Assembly (NCBI GenBank): GCA_005798285.1
Contig: SYKE01000135.1
Span: 1 to 34,443 of the forward strand
DNA from: Actinomycetota bacterium
GTDB taxonomy: Bacteria; Armatimonadota; SYMT01
Direction of reading: 5' to 3'
DNA: 34,443 nucleotides
The notes beneath the pieces are model-generated. The model had not been told where the DNA came from and made no database searches. It saw only the letters and a list, made by a program, of their open reading frames with translations. The translations under genes were made by a program, and so were the position numbers. Of the stretch, positions 7,639-15,615 are shown piece after piece (position 1 is the stretch's first letter; each line of letters begins with the position of its first letter).

Positions 7639-9357
7639 CTAACCCCCGGAACTTTTTGTGCTGACCTTGGCCTGCAGTCCGGGGAAGATCCAGCCCGCCA
7701 TTTCCAGCCGGGCACGTCGAGCCTCGTCCCATCGCCCCATGCTCAGGGACACCCGAAGCAGGTCCGACCAAACGGGAACTGCATAGGGGGCCGCCGTCGC
7801 GGATGCCTTCAGCAATCCGTACTGCCTCGTGGAATCCTGCAGTTTTCCGCAAATCTGGCTCGCGGCGTAGAGGAACGTGGCTCGGTGGAGCTGTGTCTTC
7901 GAGGCTCGGGCCCCATCCTCGTAGACACGGAGCGCCTCCCTGAGGAATGCAGTTCCTCCAGGTCCGGGTCGACGCAATGCCTCACCCAACTTGCGGTCCT
8001 CTATGTCGGCTCGGTCTTCTAGAACTCGGCCGAGGGCGTTGGTAAGCCAGATGCTGCCGGGATCGTGTCGAAGTCGCCGTCGCATCACCCGAATCGCTGC
8101 ATCCATCTGTCGCGCCTGGCTGTTCAGGCTGTCCAGAACACCCTGGTCCGGTCCGCCCATGCCTACCATGCCTCCGCCCATCGGGGCCGAGAGCGCCGGA
8201 CCGAATGGAGCGGTCGGGCTGGTGGCGCCCGGCGCGAATGGGTTTCGAACTGTCTCCCGGCTGCCCGGGAGGGGATCCACCGGCGGCGCCCCACTCATCG
8301 GGGCGCCCACCGACGGCTGAGCCGGACGGGTTGAGCCGGGCGTTGAAAAGGCCATGGCGGTGGGCGGAGCCTGAGCGTCCGAGGACGGCGCTGCGGGTGC
8401 GGCGCCGGCGGGGGGACGGGCGCCCTGAGGCGAGTGCTGCAACCCGGGGATCGGTCTGCCACCCGGCAGGAGATCGAGCGGGAGGCCAACTCCGGGAACC
8501 GGTGGCGGGGCCGCAGGCGTCGCAGGGTCGGTGGGGGCCACGGTGGGAGCCTGCGACGGGGAACCGAGCTGGGCGGAACCCGGCCCGGGATCGGGAGCTG
8601 AGGATGTCACCGTCGGCTCCTCGGGACTCATCGCGGGTTCCCACGGAACTCCGGGAGCGTACATCCTTGTTGAGTTCGGGCCTGGTGCGGGAGAGCCGAT
8701 TCCCCCGCCGAGTGGTGTTGCCGAGAGGCCCAACCCGAGTGGTCCACTCAGCCCGCGGCGCAACCGGCCCCCCCAGTTGCGGGTGGCGACGGTACCGGGA
8801 ACCAGAGAAGTCCATGCCATCGTCTCGGGTCGTCGGATATCCACATCCAGTTGTGCCGCGAGTTCCGGAGCAAACCGAGCAAGTTTCCGCGTTACGGCTG
8901 CGGCCCGCTGCTGCCAGCGCTTGGAGGAAGCAGGATCCTTCGGATAGTCCCAAACGCTGAGGAAAAAATACGTCTCCGCCAGGCGGGCATGGACGAGCGT
9001 CGAGTCGGGATCCAACTCTGCGTCCCGACCGAGAAGTGCGGCCTTCCGGACGAGCCGATCTCGAAATCCGCGTGGAAACCGCACCTGATCAGTCGGTGCC
9101 ATCCCTTGCAGCGTCGAGACCGTGCGACTCACCCGCGGCGGCGAGACCGCGCGCCACGCGATCAAGCCGACCAGGATGACTACCGGTAAGGCGCCCAGCA
9201 GAACCCCCTGCAATGCGCGCGGGCTCTTGCGCGAGCGACCGTGCAGCGGGGATCCGCAACCGGGGCAGAGGTACGAACGTCCCCACGGCGCCGGACGGTA
9301 GGCCCCGCCGCAGCGGATACAGATCGGCCAGGTTGTACTGCTGAGCGTCTGGGACAT
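7639..9357 (-). CDS. Zinc-ribbon, single-TM, proline-rich TPR protein
   Basis: A 572-residue protein with no assigned function. The N-terminus is a zinc ribbon (C13-x2-C16 ... C31-x2-C34), followed by a transmembrane helix at about 50-68 (GVLLGALPVVILVGLIAW). Residues about 90-170 look like TPR helices (VHARLAETYFFLSVWDYP), 225-400 is a Pro/Ala/Gly-rich low-complexity linker, and 405-565 is again alpha-helical with TPR-like spacing (SIWLTNALGRVLEDRADIED, then HRATFLYAASQICGKL). The zinc ribbon would be cytoplasmic and the TPR region extracytoplasmic if the positive-inside rule holds. A weak GGAA precedes ATG 9357. Possibly a scaffold for envelope complexes, which is an inference. Confidence 0.75.
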   Translation of the reverse strand: MSQTLSSTTWPICIRCGGAYRPAPWGRSYLCPGCGSPLHGRSRKSPRALQGVLLGALPVVILVGLIAWRAVSPPRVSRTVSTLQGMAPTDQVRFPRGFRDRLVRKAALLGRDAELDPDSTLVHARLAETYFFLSVWDYPKDPASSKRWQQRAAAVTRKLARFAPELAAQLDVDIRRPETMAWTSLVPGTVATRNWGGRLRRGLSGPLGLGLSATPLGGGIGSPAPGPNSTRMYAPGVPWEPAMSPEEPTVTSSAPDPGPGSAQLGSPSQAPTVAPTDPATPAAPPPVPGVGLPLDLLPGGRPIPGLQHSPQGARPPAGAAPAAPSSDAQAPPTAMAFSTPGSTRPAQPSVGAPMSGAPPVDPLPGSRETVRNPFAPGATSPTAPFGPALSAPMGGGMVGMGGPDQGVLDSLNSQARQMDAAIRVMRRRLRHDPGSIWLTNALGRVLEDRADIEDRKLGEALRRPGPGGTAFLREALRVYEDGARASKTQLHRATFLYAASQICGKLQDSTRQYGLLKASATAAPYAVPVWSDLLRVSLSMGRWDEARRARLEMAGWIFPGLQAKVSTKSSGG

Positions 9358-9709
9358 CAGCGCAAGTTTCCAGTGGAAGCGGCGGAGCGAGGGAGACCTC
9401 CGTCAGTTCTCTGTTGCGTGGCTTAGTTCGGATCTCCTTCCCCGTGCAAACCGGTTCTATCCATCGTGGAAGAGGACCGTTCGCAGGCTCCAGGTGTCGG
9501 ACTCCGCATCTCATCTACTTTTTGAGTGGCGCCGGAAGGGAGCAATGGTCAGGGTCATTCCGTTGAGACCCGGGATTCTGCTCGGCGGCACCCAGTCTCT
9601 CTCTCGATCTGGGGCTCCGATCGCCACCGTTGGGACCTCACACCCGCTACGGCGGAAGGATGCCGTGCGGTGCGGTGGGGAATGCTGACTTGCTGCAGAG
9701 GCACAACTT
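9358..9709. other. Divergent intergenic region between TPR gene and polB-like gene
   Basis: The 352 bases separate two divergent genes and should hold both promoters. No frame looks coding and no strong sigma-70 promoter or stable hairpin was recognised. AGAGG at 9697-9701 is the probable ribosome site of the polymerase gene. Confidence 0.5.
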
Positions 9710-11914
9710 ATGGAACCACCCATCCCAACCGTGTCCGCATCGAAGCTGTTCGGCTTCGATCCCACTCCCGGCGTGGTGGCGGTGGAGGCGTCGAACGCCG
9801 AGGCACGACTCACGTGCGCGCTCGCCAGGGAGTCGGGGGGGTGGAGCGAGAAGCGAGAGTTTCGAACCGTTCCGTTCCGTCCGTGGCTCCTGGTGGGAGA
9901 GGCCGTCGAGTCGATCCGCGATCTGCCGGGCCTTCGAGGCGCATCATTCGAGCCCCTCGACGGGGATGGCCTGCGAATCCGTGTCCGGTTCTCCACGTGG
10001 ACGGGGTTTCTAACCGGGCGGGACGCACTTCGCGAGCGTGGAGTTCCGATGCTCGTTTACAGCTCCCCGGAGAAGCAGTTCCTGATGGACTCGGGCATCA
10101 CCCTCTTCAAGGAGATGGACTTCGACTCCACCATTCGGATGCAGGTGGACCTGGAGACCACGGGCCTGAAATGGGGAGATCCCACTGCGCAGATTCTACT
10201 CATCGCCGTGGGAGACAACCGGGGCCACGCCTGGGGAGTCGGTGGTCGGGACGAACGGGCGCTCCTGCGCGAGTTCGTGGAACTGGTAGCGTCCGTGGAT
10301 CCGGACATCATCGAGGGCCACAACCTCTTCGGGTTCGACCTTCCCTACCTCCACGCCCGCGCCGCTGCGCTGGGGGTTTCGCTTACCCTCGGGCGCGACG
10401 GGTCCACCCTGCGGCTGATGCCCGAGCGTCATCTGCCCGTCGGCGGGATGACTCGATCCGTGCGGACGGCGCGAATCTGGGGGCGCCACCTCCTGGACAC
10501 GCTTCCAGCGGTTCAGCGTTGGGATGTGGGCAGAGGCGAACTCGTGTCTCACGCACTGAAGTCGGTGGCTCAGCACTTCAGCTTTGCGCCACCCGATCGG
10601 GTCTACCTTGATCGCTCGCGGATCTTTGAACTCTGGGATATCGATCCCGAGCGAGTGAGGACCTACGCCGCACAGGACATTGAGGAGACGCGACGTCTGG
10701 CGGAGTTGGTTCTCCCCACCGAGTTTTACCAGGCGCAAATGGTTCCCGAGAGCTACCAGGCCGTCGCGCTGGGTGGCACGGGGGAAAAGATCAACTCACT
10801 GTTGATTCGCGATTACCTGCATCGTGGGTGTGCGGTTCCGCTGCCCCAGCCGCCGTCTGCTTCACCGGGTGGATACACCGAGATACGCCGGACCGGAGTG
10901 CTTCGCCGGGTGATCAAGGCCGACGTGGAGAGCCTGTATCCCAGCATTATGCTGCACGATCGCATCCGGCCCGCGTCGGACCATCTTGATGTCTTCCTCC
11001 CGATGCTCGGTGAGCTCACTCGCCGGCGCCTCGACGCGAAGTCGCGTTCGCGATCTGAAGTCATGGCGTCGGATCGGAATCGCTGGGACGGCATCCAGGC
11101 TTCCTTCAAGATCCTGATCAACTCCTTCTATGGCTACCTGGGCGCTCCATTCCACTTCAACGACCATCGCGCCGCCGCTCGGGTGACCACGAAAGGGCAG
11201 GAACTGGTCAAGCGTCTCGCGGCCGAGTTGGAGAGGACCGGATCGGAAGTCATCGAAATCGACACGGACGGTGTGTATTTCGTGGGGCCGGAGTCGCTCT
11301 CGTCGGAAGCGGATGAGCAGGCTTACGTGGCGGAGGTGGGGAGGGTCCTCCCTGCGGGGATCCGGCTCGCCCATGACGGTCGCTATGCGGCGATGCTGAG
11401 TCTGAAGGTGAAGAACTACGTGCTCGAAGACTACCATGGCAGGCGGATCTTCAAGGGTGCATCGCTCAGGTCCAGAAGCGACGAAGGCTTCGGACGCAAG
11501 TTCATGGAGATCGCAGTCGACGCCATCCTGCGGGGTGAGCCGGAACGTCTTGCTGCCGTCTACCGGGACACGCAGGAGGCGCTTTTGAGCGGCAATGTGT
11601 CGATCGACGATCTCTGTCGTCGGGAACGTGTCACCGAGAAGACCCTCGCCAGCCCACAACGGCGAAAGTCGCGCGACGCCGCGAGGGGCGCCGCGGTAGG
11701 CGACACCATCACAGTCTACCATCGTTCCGACGGTACCCTAGGACTGCGGGACGCCTATGCAAACGACGAGGACCGCTGGCACTACGTGGAAAAGCTCCAC
11801 AAGTTTGCGTCTCGCTTCGAGGAAGTCCTCGGCGCGGACTTTGCGATAGCCTGCCCGAAGCCGGTTCGGCGGATGGTGGAGGCTCGACTATCCGGCCAGG
11901 GCACGCTGTTTTAG
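9710..11914 (+). CDS. Family B DNA polymerase with 3'-5' exonuclease domain
   Basis: A 734-residue protein with AGAGG eight bases before ATG 9710. The exonuclease domain has Exo I D147-L-E149 (QVDLETTGL), Exo II N205-x4-D210 (GHNLFGFDLPYL) and Exo III Y319-x3-D323 (YAAQDIEET). The polymerase domain has motif A D405-VESLYPSI, motif B K467-ILINSFYG and motif C D518-T-D520 in EIDTDGVYF, then SLKVKNYVL like the KxY thumb motif. All metal-binding carboxylates are present, so both activities are expected. At 734 residues it is close to E. coli Pol II. The role may be Pol II-like repair or restart synthesis. No phage genes adjoin it. Motif C lacks the usual aromatic before DTD, as in some bacterial and archaeal relatives. 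Confidence 0.92.
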   Translation: MEPPIPTVSASKLFGFDPTPGVVAVEASNAEARLTCALARESGGWSEKREFRTVPFRPWLLVGEAVESIRDLPGLRGASFEPLDGDGLRIRVRFSTWTGFLTGRDALRERGVPMLVYSSPEKQFLMDSGITLFKEMDFDSTIRMQVDLETTGLKWGDPTAQILLIAVGDNRGHAWGVGGRDERALLREFVELVASVDPDIIEGHNLFGFDLPYLHARAAALGVSLTLGRDGSTLRLMPERHLPVGGMTRSVRTARIWGRHLLDTLPAVQRWDVGRGELVSHALKSVAQHFSFAPPDRVYLDRSRIFELWDIDPERVRTYAAQDIEETRRLAELVLPTEFYQAQMVPESYQAVALGGTGEKINSLLIRDYLHRGCAVPLPQPPSASPGGYTEIRRTGVLRRVIKADVESLYPSIMLHDRIRPASDHLDVFLPMLGELTRRRLDAKSRSRSEVMASDRNRWDGIQASFKILINSFYGYLGAPFHFNDHRAAARVTTKGQELVKRLAAELERTGSEVIEIDTDGVYFVGPESLSSEADEQAYVAEVGRVLPAGIRLAHDGRYAAMLSLKVKNYVLEDYHGRRIFKGASLRSRSDEGFGRKFMEIAVDAILRGEPERLAAVYRDTQEALLSGNVSIDDLCRRERVTEKTLASPQRRKSRDAARGAAVGDTITVYHRSDGTLGLRDAYANDEDRWHYVEKLHKFASRFEEVLGADFAIACPKPVRRMVEARLSGQGTLF

Positions 11915-11993
11915 GCCTGCAGGCACAACCGAAGGGAACCGGGGTCGTTCTACTCCATGGATCCCTGTCTCCCTGGCCCCCAAGTCTCTTTCC

Positions 11994-12317
11994 GTGATCA
12001 TCCTGGAACTCCTCATCACGATCGCCGGCATCACGGCGTTCATCCTGGTCCTTGCGGGCGTACTGCTGCGACCATGGTGGGCCGGCGTCCTGCGCCGGTG
12101 TCGTGCCGAGGCGGATGTGGAACGCCGGACGGAAGAGTTGGCGCGAGCCACCGAAGCTGCGAGAGAGGAGGCCGAGGCCGAAGTGATGGGTTGGGTGGAA
12201 GAACCAGCTGTGGATGCAGAACCGGAAAGCAACGCGGAAACTCGAGAGAGTGCCGGAACGGATGACACTCCGGTGGAGTTGCGGCTTGGGTGTCGCGAGA
12301 GTGAGGATGCGGAATGA
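11994..12317 (+). CDS. Small membrane protein with acidic coiled tail, first gene of SPFH operon
   Basis: A 107-residue protein read from GTG 11994 whose stop overlaps the next start as ATGA. Residues 2-25 form one transmembrane helix (MIILELLITIAGITAFILVL...). Residues 33-67 are a charged, probably helical stretch rich in Glu/Arg/Ala, and the rest is acidic and low in complexity. I do not recognise a family. The tight coupling to two SPFH genes suggests a partner in the same membrane complex. The start is uncertain, as no convincing ribosome site precedes the GTG. Confidence 0.6.
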   Translation: MIILELLITIAGITAFILVLAGVLLRPWWAGVLRRCRAEADVERRTEELARATEAAREEAEAEVMGWVEEPAVDAEPESNAETRESAGTDDTPVELRLGCRESEDAE

Positions 12318-13228
12318 CAAAGCCGGTGAATCTCGGTGTCCGGCGAACAATTCGCTGGCTGGTGGCGTTTGCAATACTGGCCGCTATCGGTGGCGGCGTG
12401 TACTTCAGTCGAACCCAATGGGTGCCTGCTGGTCACGTCGGAGTGATCTATTCAGCCAGCGGTGGGCTGCGACCTGAGGTGATCACTCCGCGGCGAGTGT
12501 GGGTGCCGTGGCTCTCACAACTCTACGTTTACCCGACCATGGTGCAGGCCGCGATCTACACCAACGATCCGAATGAAGGCGAGGTTCGGAGTGCGGACGC
12601 GGTTCAGGTGACTACCAGCGACAACGCCAACACGCCGTTCGATATCGTGGTGTGGTACCACGTAGAGCCGTCCCAGGTCCACACGGTCTTCAACAGCTTC
12701 CGGGCGATCCCTATTTCGGTGATCCAGTCGCAGCACATCCGGGCTGCCGTTCGTCAGGCCGCCAGTGTGGTGGGAACTCAATACGACGCCTTCCAGTTGA
12801 TGGGTCCACAGCGGGGAGCGGCTTCGCTGAAGCTGACCACCGAGGTGCGGGAGATTCTTCAGCGCAAGGGGATCACGATCGACCGGGCGGAGTTTGCAGG
12901 CGCTTACCCCAGCAAAGAGATCGCCGAGCGGATCACGGGACGAGTGAACTCTCTGACCGATCTCAAAATCGCGGAAATCAAGCAGCAGATCGCCCAGGTA
13001 CAGCGAGACATCGCGGTGGTGACCGCCAAGGCGCAGGCCCAGGCAAACACCCTTGCGAGTTCTCAAACCAAGGATCGCTCCCTCGACGCCCTGAGGTTGG
13101 AAGCCGACGAGGCGGCGATTGAGAAGTGGTCCGGCAGCCTCTCACCGATCGAAGCGCGACCGGGATCAACAGTGGTTGTCACCTCGGAAATGCTGAGCGC
13201 CATTCGACAGGGAGCGAGCAAGCCATGA
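12314..13228 (+). CDS. Membrane-anchored SPFH/Band 7 (prohibitin-like) protein 1
   Basis: A 304-residue protein. Residues 13-31 are the N-terminal transmembrane anchor (RWLVAFAILAAIGGGVYF), followed by the SPFH fold from about 38 (VPAGHVGVIYSASGGLRPEVITPRRVWVPW), with VVWYHVEPSQV and VRQAASVVGTQYDAFQL. From about 215 a long alpha-helix rich in Gln/Ala/Lys (KIAEIKQQIAQVQRDIAVVT) is the usual oligomerising coiled coil. SPFH proteins form ring or cage microdomains that regulate membrane proteases or organise membranes (HflK/HflC, prohibitin). It overlaps both neighbours by ATGA, so the three genes are one translational unit. Confidence 0.85.
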   Translation: MTKPVNLGVRRTIRWLVAFAILAAIGGGVYFSRTQWVPAGHVGVIYSASGGLRPEVITPRRVWVPWLSQLYVYPTMVQAAIYTNDPNEGEVRSADAVQVTTSDNANTPFDIVVWYHVEPSQVHTVFNSFRAIPISVIQSQHIRAAVRQAASVVGTQYDAFQLMGPQRGAASLKLTTEVREILQRKGITIDRAEFAGAYPSKEIAERITGRVNSLTDLKIAEIKQQIAQVQRDIAVVTAKAQAQANTLASSQTKDRSLDALRLEADEAAIEKWSGSLSPIEARPGSTVVVTSEMLSAIRQGASKP

Positions 13229-14073
13229 AGTCCAGAAGGCTCACGTGGGCAGCCGTCGCGGTGGGAGCGATGGTCCTGTCGGGCTGCGGTTTCCATCGGA
13301 TCCCGGTGGCGTCGGTGGGTGTGAAGTTCAACGCGATCAGTGGCGTGAGCCAACAGGTCCTTAAGCCCGAGGTGGTTTGGGTAAACCCCTTGTTCGAACA
13401 ATTGATCACCTATCCAACGGCGATCAACAACGCCACCTTTGTTCTGCGGGGCGATGAAGGCGATCGAAAGGGGGATGACAGCATCCGGGCCTGCACCAGT
13501 GAGGGCGCCGTGCTTCCGGTGGACGTGACAGTTGCCTATCGGATCCCTGCCGAACCCGAGTCTCTCATGCGGGTGTTTCAGCACTTCGGTACCCGCGAAC
13601 TCCGGGAGATTCAGCGAGAACACATCCGTTGGGCGACGATTGTGGCGATCAACGATGTCAGCGGTCGAAAGTCGCTCTTCGACCTGTTGAGCAAGGAGCG
13701 GGCGAAGTTCGGACCCGAGGTGAAGGCGGTTCTCAGTCCGATCCTCGAAGGGTGGGGATTTGTCGTCGAGGATGTTCTCATCCGAGAGATCCACCCGCAG
13801 AAGGAGATCACCGAGAAGATCAAGGAGCAGCAGCAGCAGCGAGCCGACCTGGAGAAGGCACGGATCGACCTGCAAAAGGCCCGCATCGAAGCCACCACCC
13901 GATTGACCGAAGCGCAGACTCGGGCGGAGCAGAATCGACTGCTGGGCCAGCAGGGAGACAAGGTGCTTCAGTTGAAGCGGCTGGAGTTGCGACGGCGGGC
14001 GATCGAGAAGTGGGACGGACACACTCCCCTCATTTCGAACGGAGGAATCCCGTTCGTTGAAGGCAAGCTGTAG
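13225..14073 (+). CDS. SPFH/Band 7 protein 2, predicted lipoprotein
   Basis: A 282-residue protein from ATG 13225, which overlaps the previous stop and follows GGAGCGAG. The N-terminus has a lipobox (MVLSGCGFH, Cys22), so it would be lipid-anchored rather than transmembrane like its upstream paralogue. The SPFH body begins IPVASVGVKFNAISGVSQQV and includes PVDVTVAYRIPAEPE and a VVEDVLIREIHP segment. The C-terminal third is a strong coiled coil (IKEQQQQRADLEKARIDLQK...). Both SPFH proteins end with a similar AIEKWxG element, as in prohibitins. It is likely to hetero-oligomerise with the preceding gene product. The frame is open upstream to 13126, but the overlap start is preferred. Confidence 0.85.
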   Translation: MKSRRLTWAAVAVGAMVLSGCGFHRIPVASVGVKFNAISGVSQQVLKPEVVWVNPLFEQLITYPTAINNATFVLRGDEGDRKGDDSIRACTSEGAVLPVDVTVAYRIPAEPESLMRVFQHFGTRELREIQREHIRWATIVAINDVSGRKSLFDLLSKERAKFGPEVKAVLSPILEGWGFVVEDVLIREIHPQKEITEKIKEQQQQRADLEKARIDLQKARIEATTRLTEAQTRAEQNRLLGQQGDKVLQLKRLELRRRAIEKWDGHTPLISNGGIPFVEGKL

Positions 14074-14126
14074 CGATCCGGCTTCTGGTGACGTACTTCG
14101 GTTTTGGGGTGAAGGAGTCCACAGGC

Positions 14127-15149
14127 ATGCGGGTGGCCGTAACGGGGGTTACAGGGCGGATCGGGGCAAACGTCGCCGCTGATCTGATTCGGCGGGGCCA
14201 CGAGGTCCGCGGATTACTCTGTCGGGACGATCCGGCAGCCGCCAGAGTCAGTGGCCTGGGTTTGGATCTGGTGGATGGCGATCTGGGACGCATTGATGAC
14301 GTTCGGGGGGCGCTGGATACGTGCGAGGCCGTGATCCACCTGGGCGCCGCCTTCCAGGCGGGCGGCCCGTTTACACCCGAGCAGTACTTCGACATCAATG
14401 TGAAGGGCACGTTCCATGTGCTCGAGGTCTGCCGCGAGTATCAACATCGCGTGAAGCACGTGGTTGTCACCAGCACGGATGCAACGGTCGACAAGTACCC
14501 TCCGGGCGGTTTCGACGCCCCGCTTCGGGAGGACTCCCTCCCGCAGGATGTCACCGCGTGGTACGGTTATACCAAAACGCTGTGCGAGCACATGGCGGAC
14601 CGATATCTCCGGGCAGACCGGCTTCCAGTCACCGTTCTTCGCTTCGCGTACGTATGGGGGCCGGGCGAGGTGTTAACGTTTCCGCAGTTTCGTATCCCGT
14701 ACTTTCGGGGACAGCTCGCTACGAAGAGCTCCGGGGAGGCGGCCGCCGCTCGGGCGGCGTTGGATCGCGCCGAGAGTGAGGGCGCGACACTTGTGGTGGC
14801 TCGGGATCCTGCCGGCCGATCTTGGGTGAAGCATGCACTGGAGATCCGCGACATCCTGCATGCCTATTCGAGACTACTTTGCCACCCGGGCGCACTCGGA
14901 CGGACATTGCAGTTGGCGTCGGCGGAGCCGTTCGCCTGGGAAACGGTCGTACCACATCTGGGGAGGCGTACCGGCGAGACATGGGTGGATCTTCGCCTAC
15001 CGATCACGCCCACCCACTACTGGTACGATCTCTCCGCCGCCCGAAACGCGTTCGGATACGCCCCTTCGCTGACGGTCGAGCAGATGATCGACGACGCCCT
15101 GGATGGCGTTGACTCAGGGAGCCTGATCCCAAATTACTCAGGAACGTGA
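14127..15149 (+). CDS. NAD-dependent epimerase/dehydratase (extended SDR)
   Basis: A 340-residue protein from ATG 14127, chosen because AAGGAG at 14112-14117 is ideally spaced and the product then begins directly with the Rossmann motif MRVAVTGVTGRIGANVA (TGxxGxxG). Further hallmarks are the D-G-D of the second strand region (LDLVDGDL), AVIHLGAAF, the catalytic Ser/Thr stretch VVVTSTDAT, YGYTK as the YxxxK active site, and LRFAYVWGPGE. Such enzymes epimerise, dehydrate or reduce nucleotide sugars. The substrate is not evident. It follows the SPFH operon by 53 nt and is closed by a strong terminator. Confidence 0.85.
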   Translation: MRVAVTGVTGRIGANVAADLIRRGHEVRGLLCRDDPAAARVSGLGLDLVDGDLGRIDDVRGALDTCEAVIHLGAAFQAGGPFTPEQYFDINVKGTFHVLEVCREYQHRVKHVVVTSTDATVDKYPPGGFDAPLREDSLPQDVTAWYGYTKTLCEHMADRYLRADRLPVTVLRFAYVWGPGEVLTFPQFRIPYFRGQLATKSSGEAAAARAALDRAESEGATLVVARDPAGRSWVKHALEIRDILHAYSRLLCHPGALGRTLQLASAEPFAWETVVPHLGRRTGETWVDLRLPITPTHYWYDLSAARNAFGYAPSLTVEQMIDDALDGVDSGSLIPNYSGT

Positions 15150-15175
15150 TGCTGCCTTGCCCCATGCGGCAAAAG

Positions 15176-15210
15176 AAAGAGCCGGCTGCCACAAGGCAGC
15201 CGGCTCTTTT
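15176..15210. terminator. Bidirectional intrinsic terminator
   Basis: A perfect 15-bp stem (AAAGAGCCGGCTGCC, loop ACAA, then its exact complement) runs 15176-15209 with A-rich and T-rich flanks on both sides. It lies between the plus-strand epimerase stop and the 3' end of the minus-strand tRNA, so it can end transcription from both directions. Confidence 0.88.
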
Positions 15211-15216
15211 CAGTTT

Positions 15217-15303
15217 CGGAGAGGGCGGGATTCGAACCCGCGGCAGAGTTTCCCCTGCGACGGTTTAGCAAACCGCTCCCTTCGGCCACTCGGGCACCTC
15301 TCC
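15217..15303 (-). tRNA. tRNA-Ser (anticodon GCU)
   Basis: Read on the minus strand, the 87 bases begin GGAGAGGTGCCCGAGTGGCC and end with CCTCTCC plus discriminator G. The acceptor arm pairs over seven bases, the T arm carries GGTTCGAATCC, a long class II variable arm (GTCGCAGGGGAAACTCTGC region) is present, and the anticodon loop TTGCTAA gives GCU (complement at 15267-15269). CCA is not encoded. Confidence 0.95.
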
Positions 15304-15327
15304 ATGGAGCGCTCTGGAATTGGGCGA

Positions 15328-15356
15328 ATATTAGCACACCCCATCAAGCTCCGCAA
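15328..15356 (-). promoter_or_regulatory. Predicted promoter of tRNA-Ser
   Basis: On the minus strand TTGCGG (15356-15351) is followed after exactly 17 bases by TAATAT (15333-15328) with an extended TGC just before it. Transcription would begin about 20 bases before the tRNA 5' end. Confidence 0.55.
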
Positions 15357-15416
15357 TTGGTTCGTGGATCCGATCTGGGTGATGCGGGGATCGCCGCAGC
15401 GCGGGCTGCGAGTAGG

Positions 15417-15446
15417 CTGACCGGGTGTTTCGGTGCGTGGTATGAT
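15417..15446 (+). promoter_or_regulatory. Predicted hisS promoter
   Basis: CTGACC at 15417-15422 and TATGAT at 15441-15446 are separated by 18 bases, with an extended TGG before the -10 element. This gives a leader of about 160 nt before the hisS start. Confidence 0.5.
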
Positions 15447-15479
15447 CCGGAGCGCGCCGCCCGTCCACAGTGCGAGTTG

Positions 15480-15600
15480 GAGCCTTCGAAGGCTCTGTCG
15501 GAACTGATGTGCACGGATCGACCGTGCGCCTCCGGGTGCGTACGCACAGAGGCTGTTCGGAGTGATCAGCGGCATGGCGCCGCTTGCCTGAGGCTCAGGC
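15480..15600 (+). promoter_or_regulatory. Hairpin-rich leader of hisS
   Basis: Five inverted repeats follow one another in the leader: 15480-15495 (GAGCCTTCGAAGGCTC), 15511-15527 (GCACGG/CCGTGC), 15536-15547 (GTGCGTACGCAC), 15568-15584 (AGCGGC/GCCGCT) and 15586-15600 (GCCTGA/TCAGGC). The last abuts the GGGA ribosome site at 15601. No T-box sequence was recognised, so any regulatory role is inference from structure. Confidence 0.4.
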
Positions 15601-15615
15601 GGGAACTGTGGTTCG

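Noticed and set aside
10862-11722. 286-codon open frame antisense to the polymerase
   Set aside because: It mirrors the polymerase codons in the complementary frame, has no domain signature or ribosome site, and the sense gene has all catalytic motifs.
11912-11930. GCCTGCAGGC palindrome right after the polymerase gene as a terminator
   Set aside because: It has no loop and no T run, so it would not form a useful hairpin.
15447-15615. T-box riboswitch upstream of hisS
   Set aside because: The conserved T-box sequence and the antiterminator followed by a T run are absent. Only short palindromes are seen.
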